Below are positions 26,118 through 34,124 of a stretch of DNA of 64,000 nt, piece after piece. The notes under the pieces are model-generated. The model did not search any database and had not been told where the DNA came from. It saw only the letters and a list, made by a program, of their open reading frames with translations. The stretch is taken from the NCBI GenBank assembly GCA_013178095.1, contig JABLXK010000003.1:124001-188000 (forward strand), written 5' to 3'. Positions within the stretch are counted from its first letter, which is position 1. Each line of letters opens with the position of its first letter. The translations under genes were made by a program, and so were the position numbers. The stretch comes from Anaerolineae bacterium (lineage in GTDB: Bacteria; Chloroflexota; Anaerolineae; Anaerolineales; Anaerolineaceae).

Positions 26118-27221
26118 ATGAGAGTAATTTACCCGTTTACCGCGATTGTTGGACAGGAGCGCATGAAACGCGCCCTGATCTTGAATGCCGTGGAGCCGCG
26201 CATCGGCGGCGTGCTGATCCGCGGAGAACGCGGCACCGCCAAATCGACGGCTGCGCGCGCCCTGGCGGCGCTGCTGCCGCAGGTGAAGGTGGTGGATGAT
26301 TGCCGCTTTGCCTGCGACCCCGACCGGCCGGAGACGTGGTGCACCGAGTGCCGCGAGCGCGTCAGCCGCGGCGAAGAACTGCCGGTAGCGCACCGGCGCA
26401 CGCCTTTCGTGGATTTACCGGTTTCCGCCACCGAAGACCGCGTGGTGGGCACGCTGGATATCGAATCCGCCATTCAAAAAGGCGAGCGCCGCTTCGACGC
26501 GGGTATCCTGGCGGCGGCCAACCGCGGTCTGCTTTACATTGACGAAGTCAACCTGCTGGACGATCACGTGGTGGACGTTCTGCTGGATTCAGCCGCCATG
26601 GGCATGAACATCGTGGAGCGCGAGGGCATTTCCTTCACGCACCCGGCGCGTTTCATCCTGGTGGGCACCATGAATCCCGAGGAAGGCGAACTGCGACCGC
26701 AATTGTTGGACCGCTTCGCGTTGTCCGTGGAAATTCACGGCATCCGCACCGCGCGCGAGCGCGTGCAGATCATGGAACGCAACCTGGCTTTCGAACAGGA
26801 CGCCGAAGCCTTCCGCCAGGAATGGCTGCCGCGCGAGGAGGAACTCTCCAAGCGCATCGATCAGGCGCGCAAGCTGGTGGACGAGGTGGTTTACACCCAG
26901 CGCAACCTGCTGGCAATCGCCTCGCTGACCGCTTCGCTGAACGTGGACGGCCACCGTTCGGACCTGGTTATCCTGAAAGCCTCGCGCGCGCACGCCGCGC
27001 TGGAAGGCCGCACGCAGATCAATGACCTGGATATCGCGCTGGCCGCCGAGCTGGCGCTGCCGCACCGCCTGAAAGGCGGGCCGACCCAGCAAAACGACAT
27101 CGGCGCTGAAGAGATCAGCCAGAAAATTGAACAATTGATCGGCTCGCGCGGCGATGAGGATTTTCCGACCGACGACGATAAAGAGCGCAAGCCGGAAACG
27201 GACGCCCCAAAAAAAGCGTAA
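26118..27221 (+). CDS. chlI: Chelatase AAA+ subunit I (magnesium/cobalt chelatase ChlI/BchI family)
   Basis: A 367-residue AAA+ ATPase that powers metal insertion into a tetrapyrrole together with a D subunit and a large H/CobN subunit. Walker A GERGTAKST is at 36-44 and Walker B LLYIDE at 138-143; four cysteines (62, 66, 75, 78) form a possible zinc site in the N-terminal insertion. The C-terminal helical domain ends in a charged tail (DDDKERKPETDAPKKA). The last codons before the stop contain a run of seven adenines (27209-27215) at which the ribosome can slip to the -1 frame and continue into the VWA domain, giving a full-length D subunit. No H/CobN gene is in the window. Confidence 0.9.
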   Translation: MRVIYPFTAIVGQERMKRALILNAVEPRIGGVLIRGERGTAKSTAARALAALLPQVKVVDDCRFACDPDRPETWCTECRERVSRGEELPVAHRRTPFVDLPVSATEDRVVGTLDIESAIQKGERRFDAGILAAANRGLLYIDEVNLLDDHVVDVLLDSAAMGMNIVEREGISFTHPARFILVGTMNPEEGELRPQLLDRFALSVEIHGIRTARERVQIMERNLAFEQDAEAFRQEWLPREEELSKRIDQARKLVDEVVYTQRNLLAIASLTASLNVDGHRSDLVILKASRAHAALEGRTQINDLDIALAAELALPHRLKGGPTQQNDIGAEEISQKIEQLIGSRGDEDFPTDDDKERKPETDAPKKA

Positions 27222-27268
27222 AGGGGGAAGAGACGGGCGACCTTCCCCAACAGGAAGGGGACGTCCCG
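27209..27268 (+). promoter_or_regulatory. Probable -1 programmed frameshift signal in the chelatase gene
   Basis: A AAA AAA (27209-27215) is a -1 slippery heptamer in the zero frame, followed after GCG by the zero-frame TAA. Downstream, CCTTCC (27241-27246) pairs with GGAAGG (27253-27258) and CGGG (27234-27237) with CCCG (27265-27268), giving a candidate stimulatory stem-loop. Translation in the -1 frame from 27215 runs without a stop to 28192. Confidence 0.72.
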
Positions 27269-28192
27269 CTTTCCCCCCGTGACGTCTTCGATCAATATAA
27301 CTCCAACTGGTGGGAGGGGGGCCAGAAGATCAAAACCGGCGAGGCTTTCACGCCGCGCCGCCTGGACACGCCGCTCGATAAAATCGTGCGCAGCGTGGGC
27401 GGGCGCCGTTCGCGCACCAAGACCGAACTGAAGCGCGGGCGCTACATTCAGGCGCGTCCGGCCAACGGTAGGACCAACGACCTGGCTTTCGATGCCACCC
27501 TGCGCGCAGCCGCGCCTTTCCAGAAAAAGCGCAAGGAAGAGGAAAACCGCAATGACGTGGCTTTCCACGTCAAGAAGAGCGATTACATGCGCAAGGTGCG
27601 TGTGCGGCGCGCCGCCAACCTGATCCTGTTCGTAGTAGACGCTTCCTGGTCGATGGCGGTGGCGGAGCGCATGAGCGCCACCAAGGGCGCCATCATGTCG
27701 CTGCTGACGGATGCTTACCAGCGCCGCGACCGCGTGGGCCTGATCGTGTTCCAGAAGGACCGCGCCACGCTGGTGATGCCGCCGACCAACTCGGTGCAAC
27801 TGGCGCAGCGCGCGCTGAGCAACATCCCGGTGGGCGGCAAGACGCCGCTTTCAGCCGGGCTGCAATTGGCGCACGATATCCTGGATCGCGAGAACCTGCT
27901 GCACCCGGACGTGATGCCGCTGTTGATCGTGCTGACCGATGGGGCTGGCAACGTACCGATCGGCAGCTTCGCGCCGCTGGAAGAATCACACATGATCGCC
28001 GACGAAATCGCTAAGGACGATATTCCAGCCATCGTTATCAACATGGAATCCGCTACTTACGACCAGGGGCTGGCGCTGGAACTGGCCAACCATCTGAACG
28101 CGCCCTGCCTGGCGATCAGCGAACTGAAAGCCGAACACCTGTACATGGCTGTGCGGCAGGCCAGCAATGAATTGAGGAAAGGCGAAGCGTAA
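27215..28192 (+). CDS. chlD: Chelatase D-subunit C-terminal part with VWA domain, read by -1 frameshift
   Basis: This frame carries the C-terminal half of ChlD/BchD. After an acidic/proline linker, a conserved segment FDQYNSNWWEGGQKI (27287-27331) leads to the VWA domain with an intact metal-ion-dependent adhesion site: DASWS, a Thr in GGKTPLSAG and LTDGAG. The frame has no ATG, GTG or TTG between its upstream stop (27179) and GTG 27386, and that GTG lies after conserved sequence, so independent initiation would lose the conserved segment. Joined to the upstream gene by a -1 shift, the product is 691 residues, a normal ChlD length. Other reading: one gene broken by a sequencing or real frameshift. 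Coordinates give the shifted frame. Confidence 0.82.
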   Translation, partial: SVKGEETGDLPQQEGDVPLSPRDVFDQYNSNWWEGGQKIKTGEAFTPRRLDTPLDKIVRSVGGRRSRTKTELKRGRYIQARPANGRTNDLAFDATLRAAAPFQKKRKEEENRNDVAFHVKKSDYMRKVRVRRAANLILFVVDASWSMAVAERMSATKGAIMSLLTDAYQRRDRVGLIVFQKDRATLVMPPTNSVQLAQRALSNIPVGGKTPLSAGLQLAHDILDRENLLHPDVMPLLIVLTDGAGNVPIGSFAPLEESHMIADEIAKDDIPAIVINMESATYDQGLALELANHLNAPCLAISELKAEHLYMAVRQASNELRKGEA

Positions 28193-28203
28193 AGGAGAAA
28201 GCG

Positions 28204-28650
28204 GTGTTGGAAAAGCTGAAACAAATGGACCGCACGCGGTTGATCCTGCTGATCATTATCATAGCCAGCATTCCCTGCTATTGTTTCGGAATGGTTTTGC
28301 TGCGTGTCTCCGCCGGGGTTGAAAAGCAGGCCACCGCCACGGCTACCGGCGCGGCCGATAGCACACCCAGCGCGGCCGTTTCGGCAACATTCACACTGCC
28401 GGCGGGATCCGCGACGGCAACCCTCACGCCCACCCGCACCCTGACTTTCACGCCGACCATCACCTACGTAATCCCTTACACCCTGACGCCCACCCGCACG
28501 TTAACCCCTTCGCGCACGCCGACCGCCTCGCCCCAGCCGTCCGCCACCAATACCCCCGTGCCTTCAGACACCCCAGCACCGCAAACCCCGACAGAGGCTT
28601 TCACCGCTTCGCCGGAGGTCAGCCAGGAAGCACCTCAGACAACGCCATAA
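28204..28650 (+). CDS. Membrane-anchored Thr/Pro-rich protein, function unknown
   Basis: A 148-residue protein starting with GTG, with AAAGGAGAAAG just upstream. Residues 13-34 (LILLIIIIASIPCYCFGMVLL) form one membrane segment and the rest is a low-complexity external stalk in which the unit LTPTRTLT is repeated. It follows the chelatase D frame after 11 bases and is probably co-transcribed. Such stalks are often glycosylated or span the cell wall, but no functional domain is present. Similar T/P-rich segments occur in the subtilase and the lipoprotein gene that follows. Confidence 0.65.
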   Translation: MLEKLKQMDRTRLILLIIIIASIPCYCFGMVLLRVSAGVEKQATATATGAADSTPSAAVSATFTLPAGSATATLTPTRTLTFTPTITYVIPYTLTPTRTLTPSRTPTASPQPSATNTPVPSDTPAPQTPTEAFTASPEVSQEAPQTTP

Positions 28651-28704
28651 GGCGCTGCACTTTGGTGCTATTCCGGAAACGCTTTTTAGAATGTTGGTAG
28701 AATT

Positions 28705-30057
28705 GTGAATTGGAAAATGTTTAATCCCGGGAAGGTCTATTTCAAGCAAGTCTTTCGCATGCTCATCGCCGTGTTGGTGCTGGCCATGGCGTTCCTGGCA
28801 GGCTGCCAGGGGCTATCCTACCTGGACACGGCTATCGCGGAAAGGGAGGAGCTGGTTGAAGCCACCCCAACCCGGGCGGAAGATAAACAGAAAGAAACAC
28901 CCACGCCTCAAGCTACTGCCACGGCTGCCCCTTTAAATTACCGCTTGACGGTATGGGTTTCCCCGCAATTCAATCCGAATGACCCAACACCTGCGGCGCA
29001 ATTGTTAGCGGCGCAGTTCAAATCGTTCACCGCGCAATACCCCGAAGTAAGCCTGGATATCCGTGTGAAAGCCGCCAGCGGCGCAGGCAGCATCCTGGAT
29101 ACGCTGGATTATGCCAGCCAGGTGGCGGCGGAAGCCGAACCGGACCTGGTGCTGCTCTCGCGGACGGATATGGAAATCGCCGCGCAAAAAGGGCTGCTGC
29201 AGCCGATCGAAGAAGTGTCTTCCACCCTCGACGAGAGTGATTGGTACGCATTCACCCAATCGATGGGTATCTTTCAGGGAACGGTTTACGGCATACCCCT
29301 GGCGGCCGACGCGCTGGGGCTGGTTTATCGCGGCGCGTTCTTTTCCAACCCGCAGCCGGATTGGGCGAACGTCAACACGCAGATTGATGGATTGGTCTTT
29401 CCCGCGGGCGACCCCACCGCGCTTACCTCGTTGGCGATCTACCTTTCGGCCGGCGGAGCTTTGCAGGACGCGCAAGGTCAAGCATTTATTAATGAGGAGA
29501 TCCTCACGCAAATGCTTCAGGTCTACCAGAATAGTCTGAAATCGGGTTTGATTTCCACCACATTGCTCGATTTACAAAGTGATGATCAAGCCTGGGATAC
29601 ATTTCAAAACTCAGATGCCGAAGGGGTTATCACCTGGGTCAGCCGCCAATTGCAGGATACGACCGGATTAAAATTAGCGCCTTTGCCGAGCCTGGGGGAG
29701 ACGTCGTTTACCCTGGCAAAGGGTTGGATGTGGTGCCTGGTTGCTAAAGACCAGAAAGAAAAAGAATACGCCAGCTTGCTGGTGGAGCACCTGGTCGATC
29801 CGGAATTTCTGGCGGACTGGGCGCCCATCTCGGGATACCTGCCGGTGCGGCCTTCCTCGCTGGCGGCCTGGCAAAACCCGGCTCTGCAGGATACGCTCGG
29901 CAAGATCCTGGATTCCTCCCAGGTCCGGCCGAATCCCAACCAGATCACACCTCTCAGCAGCAGCATCAAAACTGCCGTACAGGAAGTGCTGTCCGGGCAG
30001 AGTGAACCCGCCGATAGCGCTAAAAAAGCAGCGGACAGTTTGGAGGCCGTCGAATGA
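28705..30057 (+). CDS. Extracellular solute-binding lipoprotein, family 1, without transporter genes
   Basis: A 450-residue lipoprotein of the ABC-type sugar-binding fold. The signal ends in FLAGC (Cys34); a T/P-rich linker runs to about 75, then the binding protein (LNYRLTVWVSPQFN, AEPDLVLLSRTDM, GTVYGIPLAADALGLVYRG) follows. The GTG at 28705 is taken as start; an ATG four codons in is also possible. No permease or ATPase gene is adjacent; instead a two-helix membrane protein overlaps its stop by 4 bases (ATGA). It could serve a distant transporter or act as a sensor or structural protein. The ligand is unknown. Confidence 0.82.
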   Translation: MNWKMFNPGKVYFKQVFRMLIAVLVLAMAFLAGCQGLSYLDTAIAEREELVEATPTRAEDKQKETPTPQATATAAPLNYRLTVWVSPQFNPNDPTPAAQLLAAQFKSFTAQYPEVSLDIRVKAASGAGSILDTLDYASQVAAEAEPDLVLLSRTDMEIAAQKGLLQPIEEVSSTLDESDWYAFTQSMGIFQGTVYGIPLAADALGLVYRGAFFSNPQPDWANVNTQIDGLVFPAGDPTALTSLAIYLSAGGALQDAQGQAFINEEILTQMLQVYQNSLKSGLISTTLLDLQSDDQAWDTFQNSDAEGVITWVSRQLQDTTGLKLAPLPSLGETSFTLAKGWMWCLVAKDQKEKEYASLLVEHLVDPEFLADWAPISGYLPVRPSSLAAWQNPALQDTLGKILDSSQVRPNPNQITPLSSSIKTAVQEVLSGQSEPADSAKKAADSLEAVE

Positions 30058-30395
30058 ACCTGCACGAACGTTATAACGCGATCCGCAAGAAACTCCGCAA
30101 GGTGCTGCCGGACTGGGTTAATTTTCAAAACCTGATCTTCGTCAGCGTAATTCTGGCGTTCGGAGTAATAGTCACCTGGAGCGAAGCTATGTCGAAGGCT
30201 TTCGAGAACGCGCGGCTGGCAAAAGTGGGAACCACCCCCACCGCGGCAATCCTGCCCGGCACGCTCACCCCGCTTCCGGCGGAATGGGTGACCAGCCCCG
30301 AGCAAACCAACGGTATCCTGGTGGGGGCCTTGATCATCCTGTTTGTCATCGTGGTCGGCACGCTGGTGATGGTGTTGCGGGAAATTTCCAAGTAA
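30054..30395 (+). CDS. Two-helix membrane protein, function unknown
   Basis: A 113-residue protein with membrane helices at about 26-43 (LIFVSVILAFGVIVTW) and 88-107 (ILVGALIILFVIVVGTLVMV) and a T/P-rich loop between them (TTPTAAILPGTLTPLP). Its ATG overlaps the stop of the solute-binding lipoprotein, so the two are coupled, and a strong terminator (30424-30450) closes the unit. Probably a partner of the binding protein. No known family seen. Confidence 0.65.
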   Translation: MNLHERYNAIRKKLRKVLPDWVNFQNLIFVSVILAFGVIVTWSEAMSKAFENARLAKVGTTPTAAILPGTLTPLPAEWVTSPEQTNGILVGALIILFVIVVGTLVMVLREISK

Positions 30396-30423
30396 TTGGA
30401 CAAAATACTGAAGGAATGAACCC

Positions 30424-30450
30424 TGGTTGCGGCGAGCAACCATTTTTTTT
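30424..30450 (+). terminator. Intrinsic terminator after the binding-protein pair
   Basis: TGGTTGC (30424-30430) pairs with GCAACCA (30436-30442) over a 5-base loop and is followed by eight T residues. Confidence 0.9.
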
Positions 30451-30496
30451 ATTGTGCGTATATTAAGTGTTTTGAAGGATGAAAAAGGAGAAAGAA

Positions 30497-31897
30497 ATGA
30501 TCAATTCAATTCAGAAAAATAGAAAATGGGTGATTTCGCTCAGCCTGGTTATGCTGATGGTGTTGGGTATCTTCGGCAGCGTCAGCGCGGCGGAATTTCC
30601 CAAAGGGGAGACCATCCCGGCTTCCCAGACTATTGACGACGACGCTTTTATTTCAGGTGACAATGTAGTGATTGACGGCACGGTTAACGGCATCTTGTTT
30701 GCCGCCGGCAAAACCGTGACCATCAACGGCACGGTCAACGGTGATGCGATCCTGATGGGTGAAAGCGTTGTGGTGAGCGACAGCGCGGTCATCAACGGCA
30801 ACCTGTTCACCGGTGCAGCTGAGATTATCGTCAACGGCAGCGTGACCGGCTCGGTGTTTGGCGGTTCGTCGGCCATGAAAGCCAACGGCGCCATCGGCCG
30901 CAACCTGTTTTATGGCGGTTTTAGCCTGACTACTGGCGCGAATTCGACCGTCGCGCGCGACCTCTACGTAGGCGCGTACCAGTCCCTGCTTTCCGGCTCA
31001 ATCGAACGCGACCTCAAAGCTGAGAGCGCGGCAGTGGAATTAAACGGTTCGGTCGGCCGCAACGCCGTCATCAACATCGGCAACGTGGACGAAGCAACGA
31101 ATTCCGCCGAAGCTATGAGCTACAACCCGTGGATCAGCAAGTACGTGGAAGAAGTGAAACAGCCCGGCCTGACCATTTCCGATCAAGCCGCCATTGGCGG
31201 GCAGGTGACCTACACCAGCTCGGTCGATAACAGCGCCGATTTGAAAGCGATCACTGCCGGTACGGTCGTTTACCAGACCCCCGTGCCTTACGAGACCCAA
31301 ACCAGTGCGATTCCCAGCCAGGTCAAGCCTTTCGAAAAGAATATGCCGGCCCGCTTTGCCTGGGGTGCCGCTCTGAACGTCGTGCGCACATTCATCAAGC
31401 TGTTCGTGCTGGGCGCCCTGGCGCTCTGGCTGCTGCGCAAGCCCTTCCAGAAACTGGCGGATGCCGCCTACAAGCAGCCTATTAAAGCGATGGGTTGGGG
31501 CTTCGTGATCATCGCGGTGGGTGTTTTGGCCATGTTCATTGTGCCGCTGGTCTTCATTATGATCGGCGTCCTGGTCGGATTCCTGAGCCTGGGCAGCCTG
31601 CTGTTCGTGTGGTTCGGCCTGGTTGGCGCCACTCTGTCGCTGGCGGCGCTGCTGTTCTTCTTCGCAGCCTTCACCTTGAGCAAACTGATTGCCGCTTTCG
31701 TGTTCGGCGAGTGGTTGATGAAAGTGCTCTTCAAACAGAGCAACGCCAACGTCTGGTTGAGCTTGCTGGTGGGTGTGTTCCTGTTCGTCCTCATTCGGGC
31801 CATCCCCGTTTTCGGCTGGCTGGTTAGTTTGGCCGCCTCCTTGATCGGCACCGGCGCGTTCTGGCTGGCATTTGCCAACCGCAAAGCGCAGGCTTAA
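30497..31897 (+). CDS. Bactofilin-like (polymer-forming) domain fused to a multi-helix membrane domain
   Basis: A 466-residue protein from the ATG at 30497, which has AAGGAG six bases before it; the ATG at 30479 lacks such spacing. A signal peptide (to about VSAAEF) precedes a right-handed beta-helix-like segment of short turns (VVIDGTVNG, VTINGTVNGD, IIVNGSVTGS, VELNGSVGR) typical of bactofilins. After residue 285 come five or six membrane helices. Bactofilins normally lie in the cytoplasm and polymerise; here the signal peptide would place the filament domain outside or in the envelope. Function unknown; monocistronic, with terminators on both sides. Confidence 0.75.
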   Translation: MINSIQKNRKWVISLSLVMLMVLGIFGSVSAAEFPKGETIPASQTIDDDAFISGDNVVIDGTVNGILFAAGKTVTINGTVNGDAILMGESVVVSDSAVINGNLFTGAAEIIVNGSVTGSVFGGSSAMKANGAIGRNLFYGGFSLTTGANSTVARDLYVGAYQSLLSGSIERDLKAESAAVELNGSVGRNAVINIGNVDEATNSAEAMSYNPWISKYVEEVKQPGLTISDQAAIGGQVTYTSSVDNSADLKAITAGTVVYQTPVPYETQTSAIPSQVKPFEKNMPARFAWGAALNVVRTFIKLFVLGALALWLLRKPFQKLADAAYKQPIKAMGWGFVIIAVGVLAMFIVPLVFIMIGVLVGFLSLGSLLFVWFGLVGATLSLAALLFFFAAFTLSKLIAAFVFGEWLMKVLFKQSNANVWLSLLVGVFLFVLIRAIPVFGWLVSLAASLIGTGAFWLAFANRKAQA

Positions 31898-31940
31898 GCC
31901 TGAAAACCGGAAAGTTCATTTCCGCAACAGGTAAAATGAA

Positions 31941-31977
31941 AAGCGCAGCGGTCGCAAAGACCGCTGCGCTTGTTTTA
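31941..31977 (+). terminator. Strong intrinsic terminator
   Basis: AAGCGCAGCGGTC (31941-31953) and GACCGCTGCGCTT (31959-31971) form a perfect 13-base-pair stem over GCAAA, followed by a T-rich tract. Confidence 0.92.
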
Positions 31978-32252
31978 TAGCGGGGTACCGCCGATTTTTC
32001 TGCGAAGGCCTTTAAGAAAACCGCCAATCGAACGATAGAAAACCGACAGCAGCTTGGGTTGTGCATTGCGAAATCCAGCATGATAAAAAAACGTTGGGTA
32101 GAGGGACCGCCAATCCAACAGATTATGGTAGGCTGGATTGAACAACGCGAAATCCAACAATTTCTCCTAAAGGGTATCGCATATGCGATTCATGCAATCA
32201 GTGATGGGTTGCTTCTACATTTCATGTGAGTATCTTCGAGAAAAACGCCAAT
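31978..32252. repeat. Non-coding region with a short dispersed-repeat-like hairpin
   Basis: GGCTGGATTGAACAACGCG followed by AAATCCAACAA (32131-32162) has GGATT/AATCC arms, and GCGAAATCCA recurs at 32068-32077 and 32149-32158. CCGCCAATC(C/G)AAC occurs at 32030 and 32109. It resembles the small palindromic repeats with GGGTTTCGC found in many genomes. Two short minus-strand open frames here run into the terminator and are not credible. Confidence 0.4.
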
Positions 32253-32870
32253 CTAATACTTTTCTTTTTTCAACAATAAGCGCAAACCGAACAAGATCAG
32301 GATCAAACCCACCGCAAAGTTCAACAATGCTATTAATTCGGCGTTGATATGAGCCTTTGCCAGGCTGGCGAGAAATGCAGCGCCGGTCAGAAAGACCGCC
32401 GTGGAAAGTACCGCGCCGGCTCCGAATTCGTATACTTGTGCGCGGGTGAAATGTTCGCCGGCCAGCTTGGTCGAAAAGACGCCGGCCCAGAACAGGATGG
32501 TGAGCGGGTTGGAAGCGGTCAGCAGCAGCATGGTAAGAAAAAAACCGGCGCCATGCGCGGATGCGCCGGCTCCGCTGCCCGGCAGGATGTCGATGCCGAA
32601 AGTCCCCAGGATGTTGGCGGCGCCGAAGAGCAGCAGGACGCCCGCGCCGAAATATTTCAAAACAATCCCGGCTTGCGGGAAGCGGTTGAAAAGCGCGCCC
32701 ATGCCCAGGATGGCGGCGAAGATGTAGGCGGCATCCACCAGCACTACGGCGGCCACGCCCGCTTCAGCGGCGCGGAACCCGGACGCGACGGCGGTTTGCA
32801 GCACCAGCAGGCAGACCGGGCCGACCGCAATCTGCAGCAGCATGCCGAAACGAAAACCCTTGCCGACCAT
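32253..32870 (-). CDS. LysE/RhtB-family amino-acid exporter
   Basis: A 205-residue membrane protein with six predicted helices. The N-terminal GMLLQIAVGPVCLLVLQTA pattern (LysE signature with conserved GP) and the LLLTASNPLTILFWAGVF motif are typical of LysE-type exporters. The start overlaps the stop of the Lrp-family regulator by one base (TGATG), so regulator and exporter form a two-gene unit, the common arrangement in which Lrp senses the amino acid and controls its efflux. The substrate amino acid cannot be read. Confidence 0.88.
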   Translation of the reverse strand: MVGKGFRFGMLLQIAVGPVCLLVLQTAVASGFRAAEAGVAAVVLVDAAYIFAAILGMGALFNRFPQAGIVLKYFGAGVLLLFGAANILGTFGIDILPGSGAGASAHGAGFFLTMLLLTASNPLTILFWAGVFSTKLAGEHFTRAQVYEFGAGAVLSTAVFLTGAAFLASLAKAHINAELIALLNFAVGLILILFGLRLLLKKEKY

Positions 32871-33322
32871 CAGCGCGGCACCGGGCGATTGATCGATTCT
32901 TTAAGCGTGGAAAGCACGATTAATGTGTTGGTTTTAACCACACCGTTGATGCTTTTCAGTCGCTGGCTGAGGAAATTCTCCAGCTCGTCGGTGCCGGCGG
33001 CCAGCACTTTCAGCAGGTAATCGTAGTCGCCTGCGATGTGATGGCATTCCAGCACCTGCGGGAACTCCACCACTGCCTGCCTGAAGGGATCAATAAAGGC
33101 GGTGCCGGCGAGCGAGACGAAGATCATGGCCAGCAAGTGAAAGCCGCAGCCGGAGCGGTTGATGCGGATCGTGTACTGTTCGATAATGTCATTTTCCTCC
33201 AGTTTGCGGATGCGCTCGGAAACAGCCGGCAGCGACAGGTCCACCAGTTTGCTGATTTCGGAAGCGGTAGCGCGGCTGTTTTCAGCCAGCGTTTCCAATA
33301 TCCTTTTATCGGTTTGATCCAT
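32870..33322 (-). CDS. Lrp/AsnC-family transcriptional regulator
   Basis: A 150-residue regulator. Residues 1-60 hold the AsnC-type helix-turn-helix (TDKRILETLAENSRATASEI and SLPAVSERIRKLEE), and the remainder is the RAM ligand-binding/dimer domain with VLECHHIAGDYDYLLKV. It sits first in a coupled pair with a LysE exporter. The upstream 33323-33420 region is very AT-rich, as is usual for Lrp binding sites. Likely an amino-acid sensor controlling the exporter. Confidence 0.92.
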   Translation of the reverse strand: MDQTDKRILETLAENSRATASEISKLVDLSLPAVSERIRKLEENDIIEQYTIRINRSGCGFHLLAMIFVSLAGTAFIDPFRQAVVEFPQVLECHHIAGDYDYLLKVLAAGTDELENFLSQRLKSINGVVKTNTLIVLSTLKESINRPVPR

Positions 33323-33467
33323 TTTTACTCCTTATATAAGAAAGCATTATATCTTAAAAACATAATAATATAAGCAATATAATTAATAAAACAAAAAAAC
33401 ATAAAGCAATAATCCAACCATACTTTATAAAATATTGAATTGGTTATCTGGAAAGGAGGATATTAGT
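33323..33467. promoter_or_regulatory. AT-rich promoter region of the Lrp-LysE pair
   Basis: Runs of A/T such as ATAATATAAGCAATATAATT (33362-33381) are much more AT-rich than the surrounding genes, fitting a promoter with Lrp-type binding sites. Confidence 0.45.
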
Positions 33468-34124
33468 TCAAATTTCCAGAGCGAAGAAAGGCACCAGCAT
33501 TTCTTCCCTGGATAAACCGCCGTGGCGGCCGTGCAGGCGGTTTTCTTTGTTGACCCACCACCAATAAGCGTTGCCGCGCGGGAATACCACTTGCCGACCC
33601 AGGCGTTCGACCGTTTCGGCGCAGGGCGGGCGGCTGCCCAGCAAACCGGCCGCGAGTACCTTTTCGGCGGGCGCCATCTGAAATTGATCGCCCCATTTCC
33701 GGGCTAGTGAGGCCGCGACCTTACCGACATGACCAGGTTTCACGAACAGGAAGGGCAGGCGGCCTTCACCGCTGGGCAGCATGACCAGGTGGCTGACCAG
33801 ATCGGGATGGTTGCGCAGGTCGTAATCCTCCTGAATTTCGGTGGGAATCTGCCCATGATCGGCGGAGAGCAGCAGCATGGTATCGCGTCCGGCGCGGCCT
33901 TGCCGGCTGCGGACAAATACCTCCAGCCCGCGCACGAAATCGTCCCATTTCTCCCGCACTTGCCGGTCGCCTGGCCCAACCTGGTGTGAAAGCGTGTCCA
34001 GTTCGCCCCAATAGATATAGGTATAGGTTTTGCTATGCTGATAACTGGTTTGAATATCCCTAACCAATGTCCATAATTCATCCAGGCTGCGGTAGGGCTG
34101 CGTTTGGACGTCCTTCAGGAGCAT
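33468..34124 (-). CDS. Alkaline-phosphatase-superfamily phosphodiesterase, C-terminal part
   Basis: The second half (218 residues) of an enzyme of the type I phosphodiesterase/nucleotide pyrophosphatase family (PF01663). It holds the second metal site: WGELDTLSHQVG and SADHGQIP. It is in the same frame as the 34125-34748 gene and separated only by one TAG codon, immediately followed by ATG. Alone it lacks the nucleophile Thr and the first metal ligand, so it cannot be active unless read through or re-associated with the N-terminal half. There is no separate Shine-Dalgarno sequence before the ATG. Confidence 0.72.
   Translation of the reverse strand: MLLKDVQTQPYRSLDELWTLVRDIQTSYQHSKTYTYIYWGELDTLSHQVGPGDRQVREKWDDFVRGLEVFVRSRQGRAGRDTMLLLSADHGQIPTEIQEDYDLRNHPDLVSHLVMLPSGEGRLPFLFVKPGHVGKVAASLARKWGDQFQMAPAEKVLAAGLLGSRPPCAETVERLGRQVVFPRGNAYWWWVNKENRLHGRHGGLSREEMLVPFFALEI

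Noticed and set aside
25968..26393. N-terminal extension of the CHAP-like protein to 26393
   Set aside because: It is antisense to the chelatase gene and would bury the signal peptide in the middle of the protein.
27386..28192. Independent start of the VWA gene at GTG 27386
   Set aside because: It would omit the conserved segment upstream (27287-27331) and has no ribosome site; frameshifted translation explains the frame better.
31824..32160. Two small minus-strand open frames beginning MLDFA
   Set aside because: They run through the intrinsic terminator and repeat region, with no ribosome site or homologous domain; their similar starts come from the repeat.
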